A stretch of DNA of 64,000 nt, taken from contig JAQTYQ010000015.1 in assembly GCA_028688225.1 (NCBI GenBank), forward strand, positions 1 through 64,000. The letters run 5' to 3'. The notes under the pieces are model-generated. The model had not been told where the DNA came from and ran no database searches. It saw only the letters and a program-made list of their open reading frames with translations. Numbering within the stretch: position 1 is the stretch's first letter; the number at the start of each line of letters is the position of its first letter. This stretch comes from Opitutaceae bacterium (lineage in GTDB: Bacteria > Verrucomicrobiota > Verrucomicrobiia > Opitutales > Opitutaceae). This document shows, piece by piece, positions 17,808 through 26,860 of this stretch. The position numbers and the translations under genes were made by a program.

Positions 17808-18428
17808 CTATGTCTGCAGGTATCTTTCCAGCGCCTTGCGCAACTGCTGCCGGGCCCGGTAGAGCCGGGTTTCAACCGCCTTGGGCGTGGTGCGGGCGAT
17901 GACCGCGATCTCCGCGTGCGATTTCTCCTCGTATTCGGACAGGATCACGGCGGCGCGCAGATCGGGTGGCAGGACGGCGATGGCGCTGCGCACGACGGCG
18001 ATTTTTTCCGCCCGGAGTGCGTCCGCCGCCGGAGTGACTTCATCGGAAATTTCCCGCCGGGATTCCTGCCCCTCCGGCTCGAGGTCCAGCGAGTCGGTGG
18101 GATGGCGCTTCTGCCAACGGGTGCGGGAGCGCGCCAGATTGAGCGCGATCTGGAACATCCAGGTCGAAAACCGTGCGCCGGCGCGGAAACGCGCCCGGTG
18201 CTGGTAGACGCGCACGAAGGTTTCCTGCGCCAGGTCGAGGGCGTCGTGCTCGTTTTGCGTGTACCGGTAGAGAAAACCCCGCAACGGCGCCTGCCAGCGG
18301 TCCATCAGCGGGTTGAGCGCCAGATCGTCGCCGCCGGCGAGGGCGCGCATGAGGACTGCGTCGGAGTCGGTTAACGTGGCTGGATCGCCGTCATCCGGTC
18401 CGGCGGGTCCGCTGGTCTGCGGGATCAT
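17808..18428 (-). CDS. ECF sigma factor (CnrH-like position)
   Basis: 206 aa. Region 2 shows FLYRYTQNEHDALDLAQETFVRVYQHRARF and FSTWMFQIALNLARSRTRWQ. Region 4 shows LPPDLRAAVILSEYEEKSHAEIAVIARTTPKAVETRLYRARQQLRKAL. It would direct RNA polymerase to a small stress regulon. The start overlaps the stop of the periplasmic sensor gene (ATGA at 18425-18428). The order anti-sigma / periplasmic sensor / sigma matches cnrY-cnrX-cnrH of Cupriavidus. Confidence 0.9.
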   Translation of the reverse strand: MIPQTSGPAGPDDGDPATLTDSDAVLMRALAGGDDLALNPLMDRWQAPLRGFLYRYTQNEHDALDLAQETFVRVYQHRARFRAGARFSTWMFQIALNLARSRTRWQKRHPTDSLDLEPEGQESRREISDEVTPAADALRAEKIAVVRSAIAVLPPDLRAAVILSEYEEKSHAEIAVIARTTPKAVETRLYRARQQLRKALERYLQT

Positions 18429-18868
18429 CTCACCCCCCGCGGTTCGCGGTGGTCGTAGTGGGTGATGCGCGGCACCATCAAGGCGAGGTAGCGGCGGCCC
18501 TGGCCGGGATCCATCTCGGCGGCGACCTTGCGCAGGTGCTGCAAGGTGGCTTCGTTGCACTCGCGCTTCACGGCCTCCCATGCTTGCAGCGCCGCCGCGT
18601 AGTCAGGCGAATCCTTGGTTCCGGCCTGTTCCAGTTCAGCCAGACGCGTTTGCACGGCCATGATCCGGTGGCAGTGGTCGGCACAGACCGGTTCGTAGGC
18701 CCGGTGGAGAGCCTGGATGCGCGCCAACTGGGGGTCGCTCAAGTGAAACTCGCGCCGCAGCCAGGTCCATTGGTCTTCCGTCCGCCGGGAGTTGAAATAG
18801 CAGGTCACGCCGTAGGCGGCGGCGGCCACGGCGACGACGAGCAGGAGGAAGAGGACGAGGCGCTTCAT
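18425..18868 (-). CDS. CnrX/Spy-like periplasmic metal-sensor protein (Metal_resist family)
   Basis: 147 aa with one N-terminal membrane anchor (LVLFLLLVVAVAAAAYGVTCYF) and a periplasmic four-helix part. LSDPQLARIQALHRAYEP, CADHCHRIMA and LQHLRKVAAEMDPGQGRRYLALM follow the pattern of CnrX and other metal-resistance repressors. His/Cys/Met residues could bind metal; the His in LQHL matches a CnrX ligand, but the following Met is Val here. It probably tells the anti-sigma factor about metal or envelope stress. It overlaps both neighbours by a few bases. Confidence 0.7.
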   Translation of the reverse strand: MKRLVLFLLLVVAVAAAAYGVTCYFNSRRTEDQWTWLRREFHLSDPQLARIQALHRAYEPVCADHCHRIMAVQTRLAELEQAGTKDSPDYAAALQAWEAVKRECNEATLQHLRKVAAEMDPGQGRRYLALMVPRITHYDHREPRGVR

Positions 18869-19206
18869 CAATCGGCATGGCCGGCGGCCATTTGCAACGG
18901 ATCGATGGTTTGCACATACGCGGCGGCCATCCGGTCGTTTTCCGTGAGCGTGGTGCGCAGGGTGCCGGCGCCGATGCCGGCGACAGCGGCGAAGGTCAGC
19001 AGCAGGCTGGCGCCCAGCGGGAGGGCCCAGCGGAAATGACGGGCGGGAACGCCCAGCTTGCCGGCGATGAACGCCGCGGCGGCCCAGGGTGCCTCGCGGG
19101 CCGCCTCGATGCGCGCCCAGACCTCGGCCTTGAAGCGGGGTGCGGGCGGCGGCTGGTGCGGCCAGCTCTTGAGCACGCGGGACAGGTCGGGATCGCGATC
19201 GGTCAT
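18868..19206 (-). CDS. Small membrane anti-sigma factor-like protein (CnrY-like position)
   Basis: 112 aa: a cytoplasmic N-terminal half (SRVLKSWPHQPPPAPRFKAEVWARIE, a pattern seen in short anti-sigma proteins), one membrane helix (WALPLGASLLLTFAAVAGIGAG) and a short periplasmic tail. It is the first gene of the three-gene unit, and its stop overlaps the next start as TGATG. By position it should hold the ECF sigma factor at the membrane. Sequence alone does not prove this. Confidence 0.65.
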   Translation of the reverse strand: MTDRDPDLSRVLKSWPHQPPPAPRFKAEVWARIEAAREAPWAAAAFIAGKLGVPARHFRWALPLGASLLLTFAAVAGIGAGTLRTTLTENDRMAAAYVQTIDPLQMAAGHAD

Positions 19207-19238
19207 GCGAGGTAATACGCCGGACGGGGCAGAACCCC

Positions 19239-21083
19239 TCACACCGTTTCGAGCAGCTTGTAGATCCGCGCCACCATCTTCTGCGGATCGTCGAGCAGGC
19301 CGGCCGCGATGAGCGCGTTGTCCAGCACCTGCTCGGCCATGAGCTTCGCCACCTCGGGCTTCGCCTCCCGGGCCGCGGCCAGATGCTTGATGACGGCATG
19401 GCGCGGATTGAGGTGCAGTTCCACGCGCGGCGGCGAGTCGTCGGCCCCCTCGGTCTTCATGGCCTTCATCAGGCGGCGCATGTGGGGCGACGAAAACTTG
19501 TCGGCGTTGAGCGCCAGGGCGGGGGAGCCGACGAGGCGGTCGCTGCCTTTCACTTCCGCCACCCGGTTGCCGAGCGTTTCCTTGAGCCAGGTGACGAGCG
19601 TCTGGAGCTGCGCCCCGGCGAGGGCATCCTCGCCGGGAGGCGCGGGCAGGTCGCCCAGCTTGACGTCCGCATGGTCGGCGGCGAGGAGGCGTTTGTCGTC
19701 AAACGCGTGGACGTGACTCATCGCGTATTCATCGACATTTTCGTGGCAGAACAGCACCTCGAGATTACGGGCCCGGAAGCCTTCCAGGTACGGGCCGGCC
19801 TCGATGGCCTCGCGGCTGGGACCGACGAGGTAATAGATTTCCTTCTGCCCGTCCGGCATGCGCGAGACGTAGTCGGCGAAGCCGGTGAGCTCGCCCGGCT
19901 TCGTCAGCGACGATTCGTACCGCAGCAGCTTCATCAGCTCGTCCTTGTAGGTGTGGTCGAGGGCGGCGCCTTCCTTGAGGTAGATGCCGAAGCGTCGGTA
20001 GAATTCCTTGTAGCGGTCGGGACGGTCCTTCGCCTCCTCCTCCAGGAATTTGATGAAACGACGCGTGAGCACGCGGCTGAGCTTGGCGATGAGGCCGCGA
20101 TCCTGCGTCATCTCCCGCGAGATGTTCAGCGGCAGGTCCTCGCTGTCGACGACGCCCTTGAGGAAGCGCAGCCACTCCGGCAGCAGATCCTTCGGGCGCG
20201 GATCGATGAGGATCTTGCGGCAGTACAGCGCCACCGCCGGCTCGGCGCGGAGCAGGCCGAGACGCTCGGGGTTTTCGTCCGGCACGAAGAGCAGGGCGTT
20301 GATGGCCAGCGGGGCGTCGGCGCTGAAATGCAGGCGCAGGCGCGGGGTGTCGAAGGCATCGGCCTGGAACTTGTAGAACTCGGTGTACTCCTCGTCTTTG
20401 ATCTCGTTCTTGTTGCGCAGCCAGAGGGCCTGGATGGTGTTGACGCGCTTGCCATTGAGGTTGACCGGAAACTGCACGAACGAGGAGTAGCGCTTGAGGA
20501 TCTCCTCGATCTTCGCGGCGAGGCTGAACTCCGTGCACTCGTCCTTCAGCTCGATCACGATCTTGCAGCCGCGGCGCTGGCCCTCGGCCTCCTCGATGGT
20601 ATAGCTGCCGGAGCCGTCGGACTCCCAGGCCCAGCCGGTCTCGCCGGCCCGCCAGGAGCGGGCGTAGACGCGCACCCGCCGGGCGACCATGAACGCGCTG
20701 TAGAAACCGACGCCGAACTGGCCGATGAGATTCGCGCCCTTGGCGCCGTTTTCCCCCAGGGCCTTGAGGAAGGCCTTCGAGCCGGAGTGGGCGATGGTGC
20801 CGAGGTTCTCGACCAGCTCGGCGCGGGTCATGCCGACGCCGAAATCCTGAATCGTAAAAGTCTTGGCCGCGTCGTCGGTGGTCAGGTTGATTTCCAGCGG
20901 GAGCCGGTCGTCAAAGATCTCCTTCTCGGTAAGCTGGAGATGGCGCAGCTTCTCGAGCGCGTCGGAGGCGTTGGAGACCAGCTCGCGCACGAAGATTTCC
21001 TTCTCCGTGTAGAGCGAGTGGATGACGATATCGAGCAGCTGCCGGATTTCGGCCTGGAACTCGTAGTGTTGCGGAGTCGACAT
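19239..21083 (-). CDS. htpG: Chaperone HtpG (Hsp90)
   Basis: 614 aa. The N-terminal ATPase is complete: ELVSNASDALEKLR (catalytic Glu, Asn for Mg), IQDFGVGM, GTIAHSGSKAF and GQFGVGFYSAFMVA. The middle domain shows KGVVDSEDLPLNISREM with the catalytic Arg region, and the C-terminal dimer domain is present. It is a cytosolic ATP-dependent chaperone. There is no SD: the start codon is preceded by a tract of GTGAAA/GTGAGG hexamers (complement strand), described separately. The gene ends 32 nt before the anti-sigma start. Confidence 0.97.
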   Translation of the reverse strand: MSTPQHYEFQAEIRQLLDIVIHSLYTEKEIFVRELVSNASDALEKLRHLQLTEKEIFDDRLPLEINLTTDDAAKTFTIQDFGVGMTRAELVENLGTIAHSGSKAFLKALGENGAKGANLIGQFGVGFYSAFMVARRVRVYARSWRAGETGWAWESDGSGSYTIEEAEGQRRGCKIVIELKDECTEFSLAAKIEEILKRYSSFVQFPVNLNGKRVNTIQALWLRNKNEIKDEEYTEFYKFQADAFDTPRLRLHFSADAPLAINALLFVPDENPERLGLLRAEPAVALYCRKILIDPRPKDLLPEWLRFLKGVVDSEDLPLNISREMTQDRGLIAKLSRVLTRRFIKFLEEEAKDRPDRYKEFYRRFGIYLKEGAALDHTYKDELMKLLRYESSLTKPGELTGFADYVSRMPDGQKEIYYLVGPSREAIEAGPYLEGFRARNLEVLFCHENVDEYAMSHVHAFDDKRLLAADHADVKLGDLPAPPGEDALAGAQLQTLVTWLKETLGNRVAEVKGSDRLVGSPALALNADKFSSPHMRRLMKAMKTEGADDSPPRVELHLNPRHAVIKHLAAAREAKPEVAKLMAEQVLDNALIAAGLLDDPQKMVARIYKLLETV

Positions 21084-21094
21084 GGGAGCAGAGA

Positions 21095-21148
<54 letters not shown>

Positions 21149-21352
21149 GAGGAAAGGAGGGAAGTTAGCAGGACGCCGCGCAAAAAATCAAGGGGCGGCA
21201 TCGGCGGGGTGATTCTGGATTTGCGACGCCGGTTGGCGCGGCCTCCAGCCAGAGTCTGAACAGCCGAAATGCTAAAGATGGAGGCCGCCACGCAAAAGCT
21301 TCCGCCAGGGCCTTAGGCGTGCACGCGGCGTGGTGCCGTTATATTGCTTGGG

Positions 21353-21541
21353 GTAGGAGCCTGCTCTTGTCCCGCCAAAGCCTTGGCGACGGCGGATGCA
21401 GGTGATCTTCCACTCTGTATCCTCCTTCGCCAAGGCTTCCGCCGCCGCCAAGCCTATGGCGGACAGGACGGAGGACGGGTCGCGAGCACCTGTCCGCCGT
21501 AGTCCCGCGCCTGCGGGACGAAGGCGGAAGCTCGCTCCTAC
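21353..21541. repeat. Palindromic intergenic repeat element
   Basis: The element is bounded by GTAGGAGC (21353-21360) and its complement GCTCCTAC (21534-21541). Inside are several imperfect palindromes of the type CCGCCAAAGCCTTGGCG and GCCTGCGGGACGAAGGCGG. Similar words recur near 32905 and 34350-34480. The stretch 21149-21558 holds no gene. Confidence 0.65.
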
Positions 21542-21558
21542 AACTGCATGAGTCTGCC

Positions 21559-22386
21559 TTAGTGGTGTCGCAGCGCGGCAATGACCAGAAGGACCACAAG
21601 CAGCACATGAACGGCGACGGACAGCGATCCGCAGACGATGCCAATCCACGCATGCACACTGCCCCGGATCACGGGATCCCGCGCCCGTTTTTTCAGTCCG
21701 GACACGCCCAGCACCACGGCCGCCACGCCGGAAAAGAACCCGAGCCCCGGGATCACGCTGAAGACACCCAGGTAGTACGCCGTCAGCGCGTGCGGGTTCT
21801 TGTACGGGATGATCCCGCCGGTCGCGTCGCCTCGATGGTCCACTACTCTGGCGGGAGCTGGCGACAGGGGCGGCGGAGCTTCGCTGACGGAGGCGTTGAC
21901 GGGTGTTGCGGTCAACGGTGGGGAGGAACCGCGCGGCGGTGGCCCGGCGCTGGCCTGGGCTTCATAGGCCTCACGGACCGAGTCGCGCAAAAGCACGACC
22001 AAGGTGAAAGCGCCGAGCATGGTGCCCAGCGGCATGTGCAGGAGATTCAGGCCCGCCACGAGGATCGAAAAGATCCGCCTCTTGCGGGCCCGAATATAAT
22101 ACCCCGAGATCAGGTTGGCGACGCCCGACAAAATGAACCACAGCGCCATGATGACGTAGAACCACTTGAAGATGGCGAACACCTCGGCCGGCGGCGGACC
22201 TTGCTTTTGCCCCGCCCACATCTTCGGGTTCAAAAACACGGTGCTCATGAGCGTGTAGTGGCCGACGACAAACAGGATGCCCACCACGCCCAGGGCGGCC
22301 CCAATGAAGTGGAAAACGGTCAACAGCTGCAGGTGGTCGGCATCGATTTTGCGCTGATCACGGTAGAGTGGGGTGAATTCGGTCAT
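21559..22386 (-). CDS. Membrane protein with DUF4190-like C-terminus
   Basis: 275 aa with about six membrane segments. The N-terminal half has three to four helices (LLTVFHFIGAALGVVGILFV, FYVIMALWFILSGVANLI, HMPLGTMLGAFTLVVLL). After a Pro-rich linker (residues about 145-180), the C-terminal half has NPHALTAYYLGVFSVIPGLG and FFSGVAAVVLGVSGL, as in DUF4190 proteins. No enzymatic residues are evident and the function is unknown. The ATG has an SD (CAGGAG). It stands alone between repeat-rich spacers. Confidence 0.75.
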   Translation of the reverse strand: MTEFTPLYRDQRKIDADHLQLLTVFHFIGAALGVVGILFVVGHYTLMSTVFLNPKMWAGQKQGPPPAEVFAIFKWFYVIMALWFILSGVANLISGYYIRARKRRIFSILVAGLNLLHMPLGTMLGAFTLVVLLRDSVREAYEAQASAGPPPRGSSPPLTATPVNASVSEAPPPLSPAPARVVDHRGDATGGIIPYKNPHALTAYYLGVFSVIPGLGFFSGVAAVVLGVSGLKKRARDPVIRGSVHAWIGIVCGSLSVAVHVLLVVLLVIAALRHH

Positions 22387-22648
22387 GGGGATTGTCTCCT
22401 GACTCGGACGCGCGCCGGTGGATCCTGCCGGAAGCTGGAAGAATCGGAAGGATGATGTCGAAGCCGGCGATTAAGTAAACAGCGCTTCGGCTCCGGGTTT
22501 CGTGGGCCGGCGCCAGCCGTGTCGCGTAGTCTTGAGATCCTTGCTCACCGCGGAGACGAAGATGCCCGGGTGCGGGGTCATGGCGGGTGACTTTTGTCAA
22601 GAGATGGAACCCGCGGCAACTTGAATAAGGTTCTTCGGCGCACGGGGT

Positions 22649-22842
22649 GGGTGTAACTGAAACTGATGTCAACTTTGCCCTCATCCCGCGGTTCATCCCA
22701 TTCCGGGGAGCGCCTGCGTTTCGCCGGACACTTTGGAGTCTGCCGAGGTATCGGCGAGACGCCGACACCGACACGCGAGACGCGTGCGCTCCTCGAACCG
22801 ATGCGGAACCTGCACGGGCTGACATCAGTTCCAGTTACACCC
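22649..22842. repeat. Possible MITE or long inverted-repeat element
   Basis: GGGTGTAACTGAAACTG... at 22649-22671 is repeated in inverse orientation at 22820-22842, with one or two mismatches in about 23 bp. The arms enclose about 150 bp with no gene. The whole gap 22387-22970 holds no convincing coding sequence. Confidence 0.5.
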
Positions 22843-22970
22843 CGCGCGGGGTGGGTCGCGCCGGGCCGGTCGCGTCAAGGGTCGCTGACCCGCTGCCAGG
22901 CCGGGGCGGCGGACCGGCGCCGGACTTTGCGCTTGGCCTTGCCGCCATCCTGCCGTTTTAACTCTTCTCG

Positions 22971-24083
22971 TTGAAGACCATCGACCGCCACATCCTGGGC
23001 GAATGGCTGAAGATTCTGGGCCTCGTGCTTGCGGCCACGATCGGCCTGCTGCTCATGCAGGAGCTGTACGACGATTTCCGCGACCTCATCGACGACGGCG
23101 CCGGCGCGGTCGACATCGCCGTCTACTATGCGGTGCTCGTGCCAAGCTTTCTCACGGTGGTGCTGCCGCTCGCGTTGCTCATCTCTTTGCTGTACAGCCT
23201 GGGCCAGCTCCACCGGAACAACGAGTTCACCGCCATGCGCGCCGCGGGGCTCAGCCTCTTCCGGCTCACGCGCGGGATCTGGGTGATCGGCGTGCTGTGC
23301 TGCGGGCTCATGTGGCTGTTCAACTCGCGCGTCGTGCCCTGGTCGGTCGAGGAGGCGCGGGGCATCAAGGACAGCCTGGAGTTCCGGCACCAGGCACGTA
23401 CCGATGGCGTGGAACGGGCCGGCCTCGTCACGAGCGTGGCCTTTGACAACCGGACGGATGGGCGGCTCTGGTACATCAACCGCTACAACCGTTTCGCCGG
23501 CCGCGCCTACGGGGTGAGCGTGTCCGTCCTTGATGCCCGGCGGCGCGAAACCGTGCGGTATCTGGCCCGGGAGGCGGAGTACGCCGCCACCACCCGCAAA
23601 TGGACGTTCCACGACGGGTGCGAGATGCGCTTTGACGTCGAGACCGGGGAAACGGTGCGCCCGCTGCCCTTTGTCGAGAAAACCTTTGCCGATTTCCATG
23701 AGGATCCGCAGCTCATGCTGCTGATCGACCGCAACCCGATCGATCTTTCGTTCCGCGAGCTGAGACGCCTGATCGCCTATCTGACCGTCGAGGGCAATCC
23801 GAAGGTGACGAAATACGCCATGCGTTATTACAGCCTCATCGCCGACACGCTCGGCTGCCTCATCGTCATCGGCATCGCCATTCCCTTCGCCGTGTCGGGT
23901 GTCCGGGTGAGTCCGGTGGTCGGCGTCTCCAAATCCATCGGTTTGTTCTTCATTTATTACCTGCTGGTCAGTCTGGCGAACATGATCGGGGGACGCGAGC
24001 TGCTCACGCCGCAGGTCGCCGCCTGGCTGCCCAATGCCGTCATGATCGGTGTGGCCGGGTGGTTTTTTGCCCGGATGCGGTGA
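22971..24083 (+). CDS. LptF/LptG family lipopolysaccharide export permease
   Basis: 370 aa. The N-terminus [34 protein letters not shown] and the C-terminal helices ([38 protein letters not shown]) match YjgP/YjgQ proteins, with about six membrane spans around a periplasmic beta-jellyroll. These proteins form the membrane part of the LptB2FG ABC exporter that extracts lipopolysaccharide. The likely start is TTG; no ATG is in place before the conserved N-terminus. Only one of the usual two permeases is here, so its partner must lie elsewhere. Confidence 0.85.
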   Translation: MKTIDRHILGEWLKILGLVLAATIGLLLMQELYDDFRDLIDDGAGAVDIAVYYAVLVPSFLTVVLPLALLISLLYSLGQLHRNNEFTAMRAAGLSLFRLTRGIWVIGVLCCGLMWLFNSRVVPWSVEEARGIKDSLEFRHQARTDGVERAGLVTSVAFDNRTDGRLWYINRYNRFAGRAYGVSVSVLDARRRETVRYLAREAEYAATTRKWTFHDGCEMRFDVETGETVRPLPFVEKTFADFHEDPQLMLLIDRNPIDLSFRELRRLIAYLTVEGNPKVTKYAMRYYSLIADTLGCLIVIGIAIPFAVSGVRVSPVVGVSKSIGLFFIYYLLVSLANMIGGRELLTPQVAAWLPNAVMIGVAGWFFARMR

Positions 24084-24213
24084 AGGACCTTCCCTTGGAA
24101 ACCGTCATTGCTTGTCCGGAACCCGGACGTTGGAGTGGGGGGATTCATTTCCGGAAAGATCATCCAACCTCTGCGACACCCGGAATGAAGCGTCACCGGA
24201 AAGGAAAGCATCC

Positions 24214-25731
24214 ATGTCCATGAAGGTCGGGTTCGACAACGAGCGGTATCTGCAGGAGCAGACGGCGGCCATTTTGGAACGCGTGAACCGGTTCCAGAAC
24301 AAACTGTACCTGGAATTCGGCGGGAAGATTCTCTTCGATTATCATGCCGCCCGGGTGCTGCCGGGGTTTGATGCCAATGTGAAAATGCGCCTGCTCCAGC
24401 GCTTGAAGGAGAAGGCGGAGGTGATCCTCTGCATTTTTGCCGGGGATATCGAAAGGAAGAAGGTCCGGGCGGACTTTGGCATCACCTACGACGCCGACGC
24501 GCTGCGCACCATCGATGATTTCAACGACTGGGGCATCCCCATCGAAACCGTCGTGATCACGCGCTTCAACCACCAGCACGCGGCGCAGGTCTTCAAAAAC
24601 AAGCTTGAACGCCGCGGCGTGCGGGTCTGCACCCACCGCGCCACCAAGGGCTATCCCACGGACGTGGATTTGATTGTCAGCGACGAGGGTTACGGGGCCA
24701 ATCCCTACATCGAAACCACCAAGCCCCTGGTGGTCGTGACGGGCCCCGGCCCCGGCAGCGGCAAGCTGGCCACCTGCCTGGGGCAGCTCTACCACGAGTA
24801 CAAGCGCGGCGTGAAGGCCGGTTACGCCAAATTCGAGACGTTTCCCATCTGGAATCTGCCCCTCCAGCACAAGGTCAACGTCGCCTACGAGGCCGCCACG
24901 GTCGACCTGAAGGACTTCAACCTGATCGACCATCATCACCTCGCGGCCTACGGCGTGGCGGCGGTGAACTACAACCGCGACGTGGAAGCCTTCCCCCTGC
25001 TCCGGCGCATCATCGAAAAAATCACCGGGGCGGCATCGTTTTACCGGTCCCCCACGGACATGGGGGTGAACCGCGCCGGCTTCGGCATCGTGGACGACCG
25101 CGCCGTGGAGACCGCTGCCCACCAGGAGATCATCCGCCGCTATTTCCGCTGCGGCTGCGAGTATGCGGTGGGCTATGCGGACCAGGACATGGTCAAGGCT
25201 GCCGAGCTCATCATGAAGAACATCGGCGCGAAGATCGAAGACCGTTCCGTGGTGGTCCCCGCACGTGAGGCCGCGGCCAGCGCCCGCCGGAAAGGCAAGG
25301 GCAACGAGGGCATCTACTGTGGCGCCGCGCTGGAGCTTGCCGACGGCGTGATCGTGACCGGCGAGAATTCACCGCTCATGCACGCCTCCGCCGCCTTGGT
25401 GATGAACGCGGCCAAGCGCCTGGCGAACCTGCCCAAGGAGATTCACCTGCTGCCGCAGAACCTCATCGATTCCCTGGCGCATCTGAAGCGGGACATCCTC
25501 AACCGCAAAATGATCAGCCTCGATCTTGAGGAAACGCTCATCGCCCTGAGCATCAGCGCCACCGCCAATCCGGCGGCCCAGATGGCCATGGAAAAACTGA
25601 AGGAATTGCGCGGCTGCGAGGTGCATCTCACCCACATCCCGACGCCGGGGGACGAGGCCGGTCTGCGGAAGATCGGCGTCAACCTCACCTGCGACCCCGA
25701 CTTTTCGACCAAGAGCCTGTTCCTGGGTTAG
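24214..25731 (+). CDS. DUF1846 family protein
   Basis: 505 aa, the usual length of the family, with recognisable segments [102 protein letters not shown] and [12 protein letters not shown]. The GPGSGK segment resembles a nucleotide-binding loop. The biochemical function is not established to my knowledge. The ATG at 24214 follows GGAAAGG. It is a single gene on the plus strand. Confidence 0.88.
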   Translation: MSMKVGFDNERYLQEQTAAILERVNRFQNKLYLEFGGKILFDYHAARVLPGFDANVKMRLLQRLKEKAEVILCIFAGDIERKKVRADFGITYDADALRTIDDFNDWGIPIETVVITRFNHQHAAQVFKNKLERRGVRVCTHRATKGYPTDVDLIVSDEGYGANPYIETTKPLVVVTGPGPGSGKLATCLGQLYHEYKRGVKAGYAKFETFPIWNLPLQHKVNVAYEAATVDLKDFNLIDHHHLAAYGVAAVNYNRDVEAFPLLRRIIEKITGAASFYRSPTDMGVNRAGFGIVDDRAVETAAHQEIIRRYFRCGCEYAVGYADQDMVKAAELIMKNIGAKIEDRSVVVPAREAAASARRKGKGNEGIYCGAALELADGVIVTGENSPLMHASAALVMNAAKRLANLPKEIHLLPQNLIDSLAHLKRDILNRKMISLDLEETLIALSISATANPAAQMAMEKLKELRGCEVHLTHIPTPGDEAGLRKIGVNLTCDPDFSTKSLFLG

Positions 25732-25767
25732 TCCTGGCGGCCCCCGCGCGCCGCGAGCTGACCGGCG

Positions 25768-26205
25768 CTACGGGATGAAATGCGGCGGCCAGCGCAGGAA
25801 TTCCAGCCGGACGATGCGGTGCCAGTTGGCGACGATGATGATGGTCCAGACCGCGATGCAGTTCAGGTAGCTGACAAAAACCGCCGCGCTCGCCATGTCC
25901 TTGGCGCGCTTGGCCATCGGGTGCTGCTCGGTCGAGATGTAGTCGATGGTCCATTCGACGGCGGAATTCAGCAGTTCGACGATGATGATGAGAAACAGGG
26001 AGACGATCATCACCGCGGTCGAGACAGCGTTGACGGGCAGGATGATGGCGAAGGGCGTCAGGATGGCCGCGAAGAGCAGGTCCTCCCGAAAGGAGGGTTC
26101 ATGCCGCAGGGCTGCAAAAAAGCCGTCGAGCGCAAAGCGCACCGAGCTGACAAAGCTGCGGAAATTGCGGCGCTTGGCTGGAGACGACTCAGCGGAAGGG
26201 TTCAC
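25768..26205 (-). CDS. dgkA: Diacylglycerol kinase (prokaryotic, DgkA)
   Basis: 145-aa integral membrane protein with three helices. The active-site signature is VELLNSAVEWTIDYIS followed by HPMAKRAKDMASAAVF, which match the DgkA Glu/Asn/Lys/Asp set. It phosphorylates diacylglycerol, or undecaprenol in some bacteria, at the inner face of the cytoplasmic membrane. The gene is alone and converges with DUF1846. Confidence 0.93.
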   Translation of the reverse strand: MNPSAESSPAKRRNFRSFVSSVRFALDGFFAALRHEPSFREDLLFAAILTPFAIILPVNAVSTAVMIVSLFLIIIVELLNSAVEWTIDYISTEQHPMAKRAKDMASAAVFVSYLNCIAVWTIIIVANWHRIVRLEFLRWPPHFIP

Positions 26206-26393
26206 AGCGGGGTCAAGCTAGACAGCTCCTCGGAGGGGAGGAAGCATGAAGTAGGAGGAAGGAGCCGGCGCCCGAATCGTTACGGCGATTTGGGCTTGCG
26301 TTGATATAGCCGGCATCGGCGAGGCCGGGATGAATCAACCTCCAGCCGTAATACGCGACGAGGGGATCGAGACCAAGGAGTTGCGCATGTCTT

Positions 26394-26860
26394 TTGGAGC
26401 TGAGGATCTTGGGCGACCATATCCGGAAGCGAAGGCTCGATCTGGGCCTACGCCAGAAGGACGCAGCGAAGCGAATCGGCGCGGACCTCTCAAGCCTGTA
26501 TAACTGGGAAAAGGGCAGGGCGGAGCCAGAGATCCGGTTCCTGTCGGGGATCATTGCTTTCGTGGGTATGATCCGCGGCCGGTGCCGGAATCCCTACCGG
26601 AGAGGCTTGGTCCGGATTTTTCATGGAGACGCGACGCCCTCGTCGCGCGTTCCCTCTGAAAAATGGCGAGGGGCCATCGCCGCTCCAGTTTGCACATTGT
26701 TGCCAGGGCGTCCCCTGGGTGTGAAATAAGCGGGCTTGGCTGGTACCGGGAAGGCAAAGGCTGGGCGCAAAAGCAATTTGCCGAGGTCCTGAACATCGAT
26801 CAATCGACCTTGGCGAGGTGGGAGAGCGATACCGACAACGGCAGAGACACGCGGCTGGTT
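26394..26860 (+). pseudogene. Broken helix-turn-helix regulator
   Basis: Two parts of an XRE-type DNA-binding protein are seen in different frames. The first (26400-26560) encodes LGDHIRKRRLDLGLRQKDAA...LYNWEKGRAEPEIRFL. A shift to the next frame then continues as GYDPRPVPESLPERL. About 150 bp later the second HTH appears (WYREGKGWAQKQFAEVLNIDQSTLARWE, about 26737-26820). The middle is interrupted by a palindrome-bearing insert. The end overlaps the kinase gene on the other strand. Confidence 0.6.
26616..26664. repeat. 49-bp imperfect palindrome inside the broken HTH gene
   Basis: ATTTTTCATGGAGACGCGAC on the left pairs with CGCGCGTTCCCTCTGAAAAAT on the right around the short loop GCCCT. The core words (GCGACGCCCTCGTCGCG) resemble the repeat near 62077-62115. 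Confidence 0.6.

Noticed and set aside
22647..22974. Short plus-strand frames before the LptF/G gene
   Set aside because: Arg/Pro-rich, no SD, and they lie across the inverted-repeat element.
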